Source: Crossiella sp. SN42 (GTDB lineage Bacteria; Actinomycetota; Actinomycetes; Mycobacteriales; Pseudonocardiaceae). Taken from it: a stretch of 64,000 nt of DNA. Position numbers and translations under genes: made by a program. The number at the start of each line of letters is the position of its first letter. Position 1 is the first letter of the stretch. The DNA lies in the NCBI RefSeq assembly GCF_023897065.1, contig NZ_JAMHIV010000009.1:124001-188000 (forward strand). Direction: 5' to 3'. The notes beneath the pieces were generated by a model. The model worked only from the letters and a program-made list of their open reading frames with translations, was not told the DNA's origin and searched no databases. Below are positions 16,540 through 26,600 of the stretch, piece by piece.

Positions 16540-17436
16540 TCAGGACTTCGGGGCGCGGACCACGGCGACCGGTCCGTGCGCGTAGTGCACGACCGCGTGA
16601 CTGACCGAGCCCAGCAGTAGCCGTCGGAACGCGCCCCTGCCGTGGCTGCCGACCACGATCAGCGCCGCGTCCTTGCCGCGTTCCAGTAGCGCGTCCGCGG
16701 GCTTCTCGGTGGTCACGACCTCCTCGACCGGGATGTCCGGCCGCTCCCGCCGCAGCGGCAGGAGCCATTGCGCGAGCAGTTCCTGGCCTTCCTGGTGCAT
16801 GATCTTCGGGTCGAAGTCCCAGGCGCGGACCGGGCCGAAGGCGTCCAGCGGCAGGTCGCTCCAGGTGTGCACGGCGACGATCCGGCGGTGGTGCCGGGCG
16901 GCGAAGTCGAAGGCGAAGTCCAGGGCGGCCGCGCTGGTCTCCGAGCCGTCCACGCCGACCACCACCGGGCCCTGTTCGGGATCGGCGGGGGCGCGCAGCA
17001 CGACCACCGGGCAGGCCACGCCGCGGACCACGCTGGAGGCGATCGACCCCAGCCGGATGCCGGTGGCGGCCGATCTGCCCGCGGCGCCGAGGACCAGCAG
17101 GTCGGCGCCCTTGCTGTGCTCGACCAACACGTCGAGCGGGTCGCCGGGGACGAAGTCGCCGTGCACGTCCAGCTCGGGGTGGGCGGCGCGGCACTGCCGC
17201 ACCAGTTCGGCGAGGGACTGCTCGACCCACTCCCGCACCGAGTCCTGTTCCACCGCGCCCTCCGGCAGCGCGCCGACGCCGTAGCCGGGGGCGGTGACCT
17301 CGTGTGCCCACACCAGCCGGAGCGGCAGGTTCCGCAGCCGGGCCTCGGTGGCCGCCCACTCGGCCGCGGCCGCCGCCGAAGGCGAGCCGTCGACCCCTGC
17401 GACCACCCGTGCGTCAGGTTCCAGGTCAGCCGTCAT
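16540..17436 (-). CDS. Tandem-domain universal stress protein
   Basis: 298 residues with two UspA domains. Domain 1 starts VVAGVDGSPSAAAAAEWAA and ends with LLVLGAAGRSAATGIRLGSI; domain 2 starts VVVGVDGSETSAAALDFA and ends LIVVGSHGRGAFRRLLLGSV, followed by VVHYAHGPVAVV. Both carry the G-x2-G-x9-G-S/T ATP-binding pattern. Such two-domain proteins are common in actinobacteria, often under dormancy or stress control. The ATG at 17436 has AGGA just upstream; an upstream extension reaches into the divergent aguA region and is unlikely. Divergent from the agmatine deiminase with about 100 bases between the starts. Confidence 0.92.
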   Translation of the reverse strand: MTADLEPDARVVAGVDGSPSAAAAAEWAATEARLRNLPLRLVWAHEVTAPGYGVGALPEGAVEQDSVREWVEQSLAELVRQCRAAHPELDVHGDFVPGDPLDVLVEHSKGADLLVLGAAGRSAATGIRLGSIASSVVRGVACPVVVLRAPADPEQGPVVVGVDGSETSAAALDFAFDFAARHHRRIVAVHTWSDLPLDAFGPVRAWDFDPKIMHQEGQELLAQWLLPLRRERPDIPVEEVVTTEKPADALLERGKDAALIVVGSHGRGAFRRLLLGSVSHAVVHYAHGPVAVVRAPKS

Positions 17437-17504
17437 ATTCCTGACTACCCCTCTCGACAACCGGCAAACAGGACGCCTGCTCGCGTCGGCTCCCGGCCAG
17501 TTTG

Positions 17505-17518
17505 ACTGAATTTTCAGT
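17505..17518. promoter_or_regulatory. Candidate TetR operator between usp and aguA
   Basis: ACTGAATTTTCAGT has perfect 6-bp arms (ACTGAA/TTCAGT) around TT. It is AT-rich in a GC-rich background and lies 20 bases upstream of the aguA start, in front of the aguA-tetR pair. Confidence 0.55.
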
Positions 17519-17537
17519 AGATGGCAAGGTGGTCCAC

Positions 17538-18581
17538 ATGTCGCCGAACAGCGAGAACAGTCCACCCATCGCGGGGTGGCGCATGCCGGCCGAGTGGGTT
17601 CCGCATGCCCGCACGTACCTCTCCTGGCCCGCGCACACCTCGCTGTACCGAGCCGACCTGCCCGCCGTCCGCGACACGGTGGCTCGGCTGGCCAGGGCCG
17701 TCGCCGACCACGAACCGGTGGCCCTGCTCGCCCGCCCGGAGCACCGGGACGCCGCCCAGCGGGCGGTCGGTGGCGCGGTCGAGGTGCTGCCCATCCCGGT
17801 GGACGACCTGTGGACGCGCGACCACGGGCCGACCTTCGTCAGCAGGCCCGGTGCGGTGGCCGGGGTCGACTTCGGGTTCAACGGCTGGGGCGACAAGCAG
17901 CACCCGCATGAGGACGACCACCGCGTGGCCCGGCGATTACTCGACCACCTCGGCCTGCCCCGGCTCGCGGCCGGGATCGTGGCCGAGGGTGGCTCCCTCG
18001 AGGTCGACGGCGAGGGAACCCTGCTGGCCACCGAGAGTTCGCTGCTCAACGACAACCGCAACCCGGGTCGCGACAAGGAACACGTGGAGGCCGTGCTCGG
18101 CGAGCTGCTGGGCATCGACAAGGTCATCTGGCTGGCCGGTGTCCGGGGTGCGGACATCACCGACTGCCACGTCGACGCGCTGGCCCGGTTCGCGGCCCCC
18201 GGCGTCGTGCTGCTCGACCGTCCGGCCGCGGGTTCCGCACCGGATGAGTGGACGGCCGTCAGCGACCAGGCGCTGAAGGCGCTCCAGCACGCCACCGACG
18301 CGCGGGGGCGCCCGCTGGAGGTGGTCGAACTCCCGGCGCCGGACCGGTCCCGGATCCGTGGCTCCGGCGACTTCCTGGCCAGCTACCTCAACTACTACGT
18401 GGCCAACGGTGCGGTGTTCGTCCCCAGTTTTGGTGACGGACGGGCCGACGACCACGCCCGTGGCCTGCTGGCCGAGCTGCACCCTGGTCGTGCGGTCGTC
18501 CAGCTCGACATCGACCCCATCGCCCGATACGGCGGTGGCATCCACTGCGCGACCCAACAGGAGCCGGCCATGACAATGTGA
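17538..18581 (+). CDS. aguA: Agmatine deiminase (peptidyl-arginine deiminase family)
   Basis: 347 residues from the ATG at 17538, which has AAGGTGG six bases upstream (an in-frame TTG at 17502 would lie on the operator). Converts agmatine to N-carbamoylputrescine and ammonia. Visible family features: WPAHTSLYRADL near the N-terminus, LWTRDHGPTFV, AEGGSLEVDGEGTLL, NDNRNPGRDK, ADITDCHVDALARF with the active-site His, and the C-terminal catalytic Cys in GGGIHCATQQEP. No putrescine-producing hydrolase (aguB) is adjacent. Followed four bases later by a TetR regulator, so the pair is probably bicistronic and self-regulated. Confidence 0.92.
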   Translation: MSPNSENSPPIAGWRMPAEWVPHARTYLSWPAHTSLYRADLPAVRDTVARLARAVADHEPVALLARPEHRDAAQRAVGGAVEVLPIPVDDLWTRDHGPTFVSRPGAVAGVDFGFNGWGDKQHPHEDDHRVARRLLDHLGLPRLAAGIVAEGGSLEVDGEGTLLATESSLLNDNRNPGRDKEHVEAVLGELLGIDKVIWLAGVRGADITDCHVDALARFAAPGVVLLDRPAAGSAPDEWTAVSDQALKALQHATDARGRPLEVVELPAPDRSRIRGSGDFLASYLNYYVANGAVFVPSFGDGRADDHARGLLAELHPGRAVVQLDIDPIARYGGGIHCATQQEPAMTM

Positions 18582-18585
18582 TCCC

Positions 18586-19203
18586 GTGAGCGAAGCGCCC
18601 GACCGACGGCAGGCCCTGCTGGAAGCGACCTGCCGGATGATCGCCCGCACCGGCGTCCGCGGCCTCCGCGTGGAGGAGGTGGCGCAGCAGGCCGGGGCCT
18701 CCACCGCGTTGATCTACTACTACTTCAAGAGCCGGAGTGGCTTGCTGGCGGCGACCATGCGGTTCGTCGACGAGCGTGCCGCGGAGTACACCCAGTCCAG
18801 CCAGGGCGACGGGTACGAACGGCTGCTCGACAACCTCCAGCGCGAGTTCCAGGACAAGCGCCGGGTCCGGGAGAACTCCGCGGTCTGGGGTGAGCTCCGG
18901 GCGGCGGCCGTGTTCGACAAGGCGTTGCGGGAGATCGTGGGCAACGCCGGGCTCCGGTGGGGCAAGTACATCGCCGAGCTGATCGAGCAGGGACAGGAGG
19001 ACGGCAGCATCTCGACCACGGTCGATCCGGCGGCCGCGGCGGTCCGGTTCACCGCGCTCGTGGAGGGGCTCAGCTCACGCTGGCTGGCCAAGCTGCTCAG
19101 CACCGAGCAGGCGCACGCGGCGGTCCGGGCGGCGGTGTCGGCCGAATGTCTGCCGGGGCGGCGACCGAGCGTCGCGCCGGAGCGGACTGCTCCGACCGTG
19201 TGA
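18586..19203 (+). CDS. TetR/AcrR-family regulator
   Basis: 205 residues, GTG start. The N-terminal helix-turn-helix is at residues about 10-55 (ALLEATCRMIARTGVRGLRV then EEVAQQAGASTALIYYYF and KSRSGLLAATM). The ligand-binding domain is helical and ends in a proline/arginine-rich tail. It starts 4 bases after aguA and probably represses the aguA-tetR pair through the AT-rich palindrome at 17505, with agmatine or a polyamine as a reasonable guess for the ligand. Confidence 0.9.
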   Translation: MSEAPDRRQALLEATCRMIARTGVRGLRVEEVAQQAGASTALIYYYFKSRSGLLAATMRFVDERAAEYTQSSQGDGYERLLDNLQREFQDKRRVRENSAVWGELRAAAVFDKALREIVGNAGLRWGKYIAELIEQGQEDGSISTTVDPAAAAVRFTALVEGLSSRWLAKLLSTEQAHAAVRAAVSAECLPGRRPSVAPERTAPTV

Positions 19204-19544
19204 CGTACGGATCACCTGGCTGGCAGTGATGACCAGGGCGTTCCGCGGGCCGTTGTGGCGGTGGTGGCGATCCGTGGCCCGACCAGGGCGGCGTGATCAA
19301 ACTGCTCGTCCGTCGGGGTGGGGTTAACGCACTGGAACATCGTCCTGAACGGCGTTCAGTCACCCTTGGCTACTACCCCGAGCGGATGACGTCTGAGACA
19401 CCACCGTCTCGACTCCGGGGACCGGGTAGTCTAGGCGTCGCACGGATCGTATTCTCAAGGTGACGCCCCACGCGGGGCGCCCGCCGGGTCCGGCGGAACC
19501 GCTGAAGCCCGGCGCCCGCTACAAGCTGTGCCGGAGGAGGAGCC
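19204..19544. other. Intergenic region before DUF3040
   Basis: 341 bases. Contains a GCCCCACGCGGGGC hairpin near 19463-19480, a possible -10 TAGTCT at 19427-19432, and a strong ribosome-binding site (GGAGGAGGAG) just before 19545. No gene seen. Confidence 0.45.
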
Positions 19545-19952
19545 ATGCCACTCTCCGAGCACGAGCAGCGACTGCTCGACCAGATCGAGCGCGCGCTCTA
19601 CGCCGAGGACCCCAAGTTCGCCTCCACCGTGCGCGGCGCTCGGTTGCGAAGGCCATCTCGACGGCGACGCCTACAGGGGCTTGCGGTGTTCGTGGTGGGC
19701 CTGTTGCTGCTCGTTGTCGGTGTGATCTTGCCCGTATTGCGACCGGCCGAAATCCCGGTGCTGAGCGTCGTCGGCTTCCTGCTGATGTTCGTCGGCGCCG
19801 TGTGGGGTCTGTCCGCCACGAACAAGACAGACCCAGCCGCCGAGGAAGGTGGATCGCCACAACAGCGGTCGGCCACGCCGCGGCGGAGTTCGTTCTCTCA
19901 GCGGATGGAAGAGCGTTTCCGCCGCCGTTTCGACGACGGTGATCAACACTGA
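19545..19952 (+). CDS. DUF3040 membrane protein
   Basis: 135 residues. The N-terminal PLSEHEQRLLDQIERALYAE followed by DPKFAS is the DUF3040 hallmark; two membrane segments follow (LAVFVVGLLLLVVGVILPVL and VLSVVGFLLMFVGAVWGLS), then a basic C-terminal tail. Small proteins of this type are widespread in actinobacteria and usually lie close to dinB and the mraZ end of the division cluster; function unknown. Here dinB is on one side, but the wall-related genes are 14 kb away. Confidence 0.88.
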   Translation: MPLSEHEQRLLDQIERALYAEDPKFASTVRGARLRRPSRRRRLQGLAVFVVGLLLLVVGVILPVLRPAEIPVLSVVGFLLMFVGAVWGLSATNKTDPAAEEGGSPQQRSATPRRSSFSQRMEERFRRRFDDGDQH

Positions 19953-19994
19953 TCGCAGCCACCACCATCACCACCACCAGCTAGCCAGACCACC

Positions 19995-20040
19995 CAGCGG
20001 GGCGTCACCTCCCAGCAGCCAGGGAGCGGACGCCCCGCTG
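19995..20040 (+). terminator. Terminator after DUF3040
   Basis: 12-bp perfect stem CAGCGGGGCGTC/GACGCCCCGCTG with a nested CTCCC/GGGAG hairpin in the loop, 42 bases past the stop. Confidence 0.7.
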
Positions 20041-20383
20041 AGTCATGTCCAGCCCCGCTAGCCCCGTCACCGGTGCCATGAGTTGCCGGGCGAACACGAG
20101 TGCTCCGCCGAGCCCGGCTGTGAGCGGGAGCCACGGCGAATCGAGAACGCCGCGATCCGGCCAGCTGACCAAGATTCGCGGCGAACGGCAACGGCGGTGC
20201 GGCCCAGGTTTGGCGTTGCTGCTCGACCGACCGGCCAACCTAACCAGTGCCCAGATCGCTGGTTCTGGCGGCCTGCGGGACGCGTCCGGTTGGCGTCCTT
20301 GGACCGTTCGGGTGTGTCGATTGACCTTGATGGGGTAGTCGGCCACAGTGGGCGCCTCACAGGGGACTTGTGGAGGTGCGGCC
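20041..20383. other. Intergenic region before the secreted-protein gene
   Basis: 343 bases after the terminator. I find no convincing gene; it should hold the promoter of the two-gene unit that follows. The only clear signal is TGGAGG seven bases before the GTG at 20384. Confidence 0.5.
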
Positions 20384-20917
20384 GTGGTTCGGTGGTCTTG
20401 GACGCGTGGGCTGATGGGTGTCACGGCGGTGGCGCTGGCGGGTGTGCTCGGCGTCCTGGCGGCGGCTCCCGCTGAGGCCCTGCCGCGGCTTGGCGTGTCG
20501 CAGTGTCTGGGGACGCAGACACTCACCTTCGATCCGCCGCTGACGCTGACCTCGCGGCCGACCACGATCAGGTTCGTCGAGGAGTTCGGCACCTGCCTGC
20601 TCGGTGGCGTCTCCTCGGCGCGCGGCTCCGGTGAGTCGACCGAGACGACCAGCGCGGTCGCGGTGACCATCCCGACCGCGGAGGCCACCTACCACTGGAA
20701 CACCGGGCGCGGCAGCACCGTGCACTGGGCGAGGAACGTGGTCGCCAAGGTGAACGGCAGCATCGTGGTCACGGCTTTTGGCACCGTCACCGACGGTCTG
20801 TTCCGGGGGGCCTTGGCACAGAGCGTGGTCGTGCTGCCCGAGCTGGACCTCACCGCGGCGCTGGGCGAGGGAGTGTCCAGGGTGAGCGGGCTGGACACGC
20901 TGACCATCCTCCGGTGA
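20384..20917 (+). CDS. Small secreted protein, unknown function
   Basis: 177 residues from a GTG with GGAGG correctly spaced. A Sec signal peptide is evident: Arg-rich start VVRWSWTRG, hydrophobic LMGVTAVALAGVLGVLAAAP and a cleavage site at AEA. The mature part of about 145 residues is Thr/Ser/Val-rich and has two Cys (SQCLGTQ, GTCLLGG) that may form a disulfide. The pattern suggests a beta-sandwich, but I do not recognise the family. The stop codon overlaps the GTG of the next gene (GTGA), so its translation is coupled to the fused ATP-grasp/decarboxylase enzyme; the association is unusual because the partner looks cytoplasmic. Confidence 0.75.
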   Translation: MVRWSWTRGLMGVTAVALAGVLGVLAAAPAEALPRLGVSQCLGTQTLTFDPPLTLTSRPTTIRFVEEFGTCLLGGVSSARGSGESTETTSAVAVTIPTAEATYHWNTGRGSTVHWARNVVAKVNGSIVVTAFGTVTDGLFRGALAQSVVVLPELDLTAALGEGVSRVSGLDTLTILR

Positions 20918-23676
20918 CCGGCGCGCCCCTTGGCGACATCGAGGGGGTTGAGGCCGGGGCCGGGCTGCGCCTGCTGGGCCAGCTGGTCGACGAGGCCGTG
21001 TGGCTGGACCACTGTCCGTTCGTCTACGCCTCGTGCCAGCCGTCGCCCGGCTGGCTCCGGCACGAGCAGGTCTCGGCGTTCCAGCCGCTGCCCACGCCGC
21101 CGCCCGGCCACCTGCCTCCTGCGGTGGCTGACCAGCGCCGCGTCTGCGTGTCCTTCGCGCCCGAACACGGCGACAACGCCCGCACCTGGGCGGGCACCCA
21201 CGGCTACCGCCTGCTCGCGCCCGCGCCCGAGCTGACCGCCTGGGCCGCGGACAAGATCGCCGCCGTCGGGTTGTTCGCCAGGGCGGGGGTGGCCAGCCCG
21301 GAGTCGGTCGTCGTGCCGGCGCGCGACCGCATGGCCGCCTCGGCGTACTGGCACCCGGAGTGGCCGAGGACGGTCGCCCAGCGCCGGGAGAACAACCTCA
21401 TCGGCCACGGCACCCGCGTCCTCGACTCGGTCGCGGACCTGCGGGACTGCCTGGCCGAGTGGCCGGACCAGCCGATCAAGCTGAGCCGGTTCCACCCGGG
21501 GATCTCGCTGACCGTCACGGCCTGCGCCGGCGGTGACCGCACCGTCGTCTCGGCGGTCTCGCACCAGCTGGTCGGCCTGCCGGAACTGGCCGCGGCCTGG
21601 GGTTCACACTGCGGCAACCAGTTGGTCGCGCCCGACGAACTGCCCGGCGATCTCTACCGGCAGGCCAGGCTCGCCGCCTGGCGGGTCGGTGAACTGTTGC
21701 GGGCCAGGGGTTTCCGCGGCATGTTCGGGCTGGACCTGGTGGCCGACTCCGGCCGGCTGCTGGCCATCGAGGTCAACCCGCGGTTCCAGACCGTGGTCTC
21801 ACTCGTCCAGGCCGTGGAGAGCGACTGCGGGCTGCTCCCGGCGCTGGGCCTGCACATGCTCGCCTTCCTCGCCCCGGCGCTGCCGCCCACCTCGGGCCGG
21901 ACCTACCCGGCCGGATCGCGGTACAGCCAGCTCGTTGTGCACGCCCCCGCCGACCTCACCCTGTCCGAGGTCCCGCCCTCGGGGCACTACCGAGCCGACG
22001 GCCGCGACCCTCTTCCCGGTCCGGACCGGCTCACCGACGTCACGGCGGGGGAGGCCGTGTGGTGGGCCATCGCGGGGCCGGGGCCGATCTGGGCTGGTGA
22101 GGAGATCGGTCTGCTCCAGTTCAGCCGGCCGGTCGCCGCCAGGGAACCCCGGCCGCGCCCCAGTGCCGAGGCGCTGAGCTGGATCAGGTCCTTCCAGCTA
22201 CGGTGTCGTGGGGCCACCAGCTCGCTCCCGCCGCTGCGCATGGGCGAGGCGGACATGCGTCGGGCGGGCAGGCATGCGATCGAGCTGATCATCAAGCGGG
22301 TCTCCACCACCGGGGACCGCCCGGCCTGGCACGTCCCGGCCCCTGAAGTCCTGCGCGCGGTCTTGGACGAGCCGCTGCCCGAACACGGCGTCGACGACCT
22401 GCCCGCCCTGCTCGACCAGGTCACCGAGCAGGCGCTGGCCGAGGCCACCCGGCTGGACCACCCGCGCAGCTTCGCCTTCGTGCCGGCCACCGGGAACTTC
22501 CCCGCGGTGCTGGCCGACGCGCTCGCCGCCGCCTACCTCTCCGTCCCCGGCGCTTGGTTTGTCGGCGCGGGCCCCACCCAGCTCGAACTGACCACGCTGA
22601 ACTGGCTCAAGGCACTGCTCGGTCTCCCCGCGGGCCACGGCGGACTCTTTGTCAGCGGCGGGTCCGTGGCCACCCTGACCGCCCTGGCCGTGGCCAGGGA
22701 CCAGCATCTCGACGGCCACCGCGAGCGGGGACGCCTGTATTGCTCCACTCAGGCCCATCCCTCGGTGGCCCGCGCAGCGCACCTGATCGGCCTGACCCGC
22801 GACCAGTTGCACGTCCTGCCCGCTGACGAACAGCTGCGGCTCGACCCCGCCGCGCTCGCCGAGCAGATCAGCCGCGACCGGGACCGGGGGCACCGGCCCT
22901 TCGCCGTCATCGCCACCCTCGGCACCACCGGCACGGGCGCCATCGACCCGCTCGCCGAGCTCGCGGACCTGTGCGAGCGCGAGGGCCTGTGGCTGCACGT
23001 CGACGGCGCGTTCGGCGCCGCCGTGGCCGCCACCAGCCGCGGCCGGCACCTGCGCGCCGCGCTGGGCCGGGCCGACTCGCTCACCGTCGACCCGCACAAG
23101 TGGCTCTTCCAGCCGTACGAGATCGGCTGTGTCCTGCTGCGCAGGCCCGAACTGCTGCCCGCCACCTTCAGCCTGGCGCGCCACGCCCTCGACAACGCCT
23201 ACCTCGACCCCGCCCACGCGCCCGGCACCGAGACCAACCTCTCCGACCACGGTCCCCAGCAGAGCCGGGGGCTGCGGGCGCTGAAACTGTGGCTGTCGTT
23301 GAAGACCTTCGGCGCGGCGGCCTTCCGGGACACCATCGAGCGCGGCATCGACCTCGCCGAACACGCGGGCACCCTGATCCGGGCCCATCCCGAGCTGCGT
23401 CTGGTCACCCCGCCCAGCCTTTGCGTGCTCACCTTCGCCTACCGCCCGCGCCGGGTCCCCGCCGACTGGGACGGCGACCGCGCGCAGCAGCGGATCAGCC
23501 GCGCCGTCTGCGCGGGTGGGGACGGCCTGGTGCTGACCACCCGCGTGCGCGGCGCGGTGGTGCTCCGCCTGTGCACGATCAATCCGGCCAGCACTCGTGA
23601 GGACGTGGAAGCCGTCCTCGACCTCGTGGTCAGCCACGGCCGCGAGCTCCAGACGTCCGAGGCCGTGCGGCACTAG
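20914..23676 (+). CDS. Fusion: ATP-grasp ligase plus PLP-dependent group II decarboxylase
   Basis: 920 residues in one uninterrupted frame. Residues about 90-330 are ATP-grasp: Lys114 in ADKIAAVGLFARAGVASPES, PIKLSRFHPGISLTV, and the Mg-binding LLAIEVNPRF with Glu286. From about residue 443 it is a full-length aromatic-amino-acid-decarboxylase-like domain: LFVSGGSVATLTAL, STQAHPSVARAAHLIG with the cofactor-stacking His, VIATLGTTGTGAIDPL, LHVDGAFGAA with the pyridine-binding Asp, and TVDPHKWLFQP with the Schiff-base Lys729. Both active sites look intact. ATP-grasp enzymes join carboxylates to amines; the decarboxylase would yield an amine, so a coupled amide/amine-forming activity is plausible. 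Substrates unknown. GTG start overlaps the upstream gene; ends one base from the convergent NACHT gene. Confidence 0.88.
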   Translation: MTGAPLGDIEGVEAGAGLRLLGQLVDEAVWLDHCPFVYASCQPSPGWLRHEQVSAFQPLPTPPPGHLPPAVADQRRVCVSFAPEHGDNARTWAGTHGYRLLAPAPELTAWAADKIAAVGLFARAGVASPESVVVPARDRMAASAYWHPEWPRTVAQRRENNLIGHGTRVLDSVADLRDCLAEWPDQPIKLSRFHPGISLTVTACAGGDRTVVSAVSHQLVGLPELAAAWGSHCGNQLVAPDELPGDLYRQARLAAWRVGELLRARGFRGMFGLDLVADSGRLLAIEVNPRFQTVVSLVQAVESDCGLLPALGLHMLAFLAPALPPTSGRTYPAGSRYSQLVVHAPADLTLSEVPPSGHYRADGRDPLPGPDRLTDVTAGEAVWWAIAGPGPIWAGEEIGLLQFSRPVAAREPRPRPSAEALSWIRSFQLRCRGATSSLPPLRMGEADMRRAGRHAIELIIKRVSTTGDRPAWHVPAPEVLRAVLDEPLPEHGVDDLPALLDQVTEQALAEATRLDHPRSFAFVPATGNFPAVLADALAAAYLSVPGAWFVGAGPTQLELTTLNWLKALLGLPAGHGGLFVSGGSVATLTALAVARDQHLDGHRERGRLYCSTQAHPSVARAAHLIGLTRDQLHVLPADEQLRLDPAALAEQISRDRDRGHRPFAVIATLGTTGTGAIDPLAELADLCEREGLWLHVDGAFGAAVAATSRGRHLRAALGRADSLTVDPHKWLFQPYEIGCVLLRRPELLPATFSLARHALDNAYLDPAHAPGTETNLSDHGPQQSRGLRALKLWLSLKTFGAAAFRDTIERGIDLAEHAGTLIRAHPELRLVTPPSLCVLTFAYRPRRVPADWDGDRAQQRISRAVCAGGDGLVLTTRVRGAVVLRLCTINPASTREDVEAVLDLVVSHGRELQTSEAVRH

Positions 23677-23677
23677 C

Positions 23678-26600
23678 TCATGGGGTGGCGTGCGGCCAGG
23701 GGACGTCACCGCCGAGGAGGCGGAGCCAGACGTTGTGCGCGCGGTGGCCGAGGTCCGGGCGGACCGTGGTCAGCTCGGTCCAGGTCTCGGGGTCCAGGTC
23801 AGCCAGCGGGTACGGGTTGGTGGCTGGTTCGCGTTCGAGCAGCGTGACCAGGGCTTCCAGCGCCAGGGGAGTGGGGTCGTTCGTCAGGGCGTCGGCGATC
23901 AGGCTGGTCAGGGCGGCGATCAGCTCCGGGGTGGGCGGTTCGGGGCGGGTGAGCAGGGTGAGGGCGTGGCGCAGGGCTCGGCGTTCCAGAGTGGTGGCGC
24001 GGTGCGGGAGGCGGGACAGGTGAGTGGTCAGCTCGGCGAGTAGCTGGGCGGCCAGGGGGAGTGGGGAGCCAGGGTCGGCGGCCATCAGGGTCAGCACGAG
24101 GTCGAGGCTGGCCAGGCGGTCCGGAGAGTCCGGTTCGCCGGGCAGGGCGGTGATCGAGCGGAGGCAGCGCTGGTACTGGGCGGCGCGGTCCTCGGCGGTG
24201 TGCCGGTAGGGCAGGGTCAGCAGGTCGAGCACGGCGCGGGGGCGGGTGGGCAGGAGCTTGCCGTCCGCGACGGGGTACAGGGCGTAGAACGGCTCCAGGT
24301 GGTCGAACAGCGGTTCCAGCACGTGCAGGTTGATGTCCTCGTTGCCGCACAGGAAGTGCAGCGTGCGGCGCTGCGCCCGCGGGGTCTGGTTGACGAACTG
24401 GACGCCGGTGGAAAGGGGGTGGATCCCCTGCGGGCGATGGGTCGACCAGGTGAGGTCGAGAGCGGGCGGGGTGAAGCCGCCGTCGTCCAAGCGCAACTCC
24501 AGGTCGCGGCGAGGGCCGCGCCAGGTGCGGGTGAGGGCGAGGCTTTCCACCAGGCCGGTCCAGTCCTCGCTGCTGAGCTGGGAGCGCCACAGCAGGGTGT
24601 CACTCTGCCAGTGCCGCACCACCCCCGGCTCCTCCTCCGCCTCGCCGTAGAGCTCGCTGGCGCGCAGCGTGCCCTTGGTGATCACCGTGAGCAGCAACAG
24701 GTTTGCGCGGTAGGCTGCGTGCTGGGCGGGGACGGTCATCGGGCGGGGCTGGTAGTCGCCGTGGCTGCGGGTCGGGTGCGTGCCGGGGGCGTCGCGGTAC
24801 AGCCGGATGAGCAGGATGACCAGCTGGCTGCGGAGGTCGGGTGCGGTGGCCTCGGCGAGCTCGGTGAGGAAGGTCAGCACGGGGCGGCGGCTGCTCAGCG
24901 GGGTGTGCGCGAGCAGGGCGTGCGGGAAACCGTCGTTGAGCGGGACCACCGCCAGCGGGTTGGCCGCCGCGGCCTGGGCCATCGCGTTGAGGCCGTGCAG
25001 GGCCTGCCAGGTGAGGCGGGCGACCAGGTACTCGCCGAAGGTGGCGTGCAGGAACTCGTAGGTGCGCAGCCGCCGGTCGTCGCGCTGGGCCTCGGCCCGG
25101 TGGATGAAGAAGAACCGGCCCAGCGTGGACTCCGCGGGACCGAGCGGGGTGCGCGCGCCGGTCAGCGGGCCGCTCCTGACGCCGAGCAGGGCGGCCAGGT
25201 CCGCGTCCAGGTCGGGTTCGGTGATCCACTGCTGGCCGCGGTTGAACATGCCGAAGGCCACCACGGACAGCCGTCGCAGCTCCTGCTCCACCGCGGCCCG
25301 CAGCTCCGGCTCGGGCAGTCCGGCGCGGGTCTTGCGCACCTCGCGCAGCGCGAACCGGTGCAGCAGCCGGTCATACAGGTCGCTCTCGCGCAGTTGGGCC
25401 TCGCGCAGGTCGCCGCCGTCGGCGTCGTAGATGGCGAGCATCAGCAGCAGCAGCGGCTGGGTGGCCAGCGCGGGATAGCGCATCGCGGTCTGGGTGGTGA
25501 GGCGGAACCGGGAGCCGGAGTTGCTGGCCTGCCAGTGCGCCAGCCAGCGGGACACCCTCGGCTCGTCGAAGGGTTCCAGCCGCAGCGCCACGCATCCATG
25601 CGGTATACGAGCGCGGTCGGCGACCGTGGTGCGGGTGGTCACCACCACCGCGACCGGGCGGCCCTGCGCCGCCTCGCGCTGCTGGAACGCGCGGACCCGC
25701 TCCAGGTAGTCGCTCTGGCTGACGCCGGTGGTCTGCAGCAGCTCGTCGAACCCGTCCAGCAGCACCACCGGCAGCGCGTCCCCCGCCGAGCCCGCCAGCT
25801 CCGGCCAGTCCAGCCGGTACCCGGTGCCGAGCCGGACGGCCTGCTCGATCTGGGTCTGCACGTCGACCTCGGTGGCCACCTCGCGCAGCGGCACCCGCAC
25901 CGGCAGGAAGTCCGTGGCGGGCAGCCGGGCCGCGAGCACCTTGGTCAGCACCGACTTGCCGGACCCCGGCTGCCCGAGCACCAGCAGTGGCAGCTCGGCC
26001 GCCTGCGGGGAGGTGAGGTGACCGGCCAGGAAGGCCTGGATGTCGTGCCGCAGCGGCACTTCCTCCCACCACGGCTCCTGGCTCGGGGTGTCGCCCGCGG
26101 CGATTTCCCTTACCCGGCACAGCGGATCGACGTAGGCCTGGCCGAGGACGGGGATGCGGAAGTCGGCGGGCAGCTCGTCGGGCTCGACCACCGGCCGGTT
26201 CAGCTGGGCCTGGTAGCCGCGGGCCAGTTCGGCACGCCGGGCGTCCGGGTCCCGGCCGGTGGCGATCGCGGCCAGCTGCGTCTGGAGCTGGACCAGGCCG
26301 GTGCGGATGAGCTCCTGGGTGCCCTGGTGCTCGGTGAGGTTGGCCCAGAACGCCAGTTCCGGGCACTCGACGGCGAGCTGCCGGAACAGCTCCTGGTACC
26401 GCGCGAGCGCCTGGGTGACCAGCCGGTCCTCGGTCTGCGCGGTGAACCGGTCGCGTTCGGTCTGGTTCCACCGGTCCCACACCGCGAGCCCCATCACGAA
26501 CAGGATCAGCGCGTTGGCCTGCGCGTGGTAGTACAGGGTGAGCGCGCGCAGGTGCTCGCGGTACGGGCTCTGCGGAGTCGGCAGGGGAGCGGCGCTGAGC

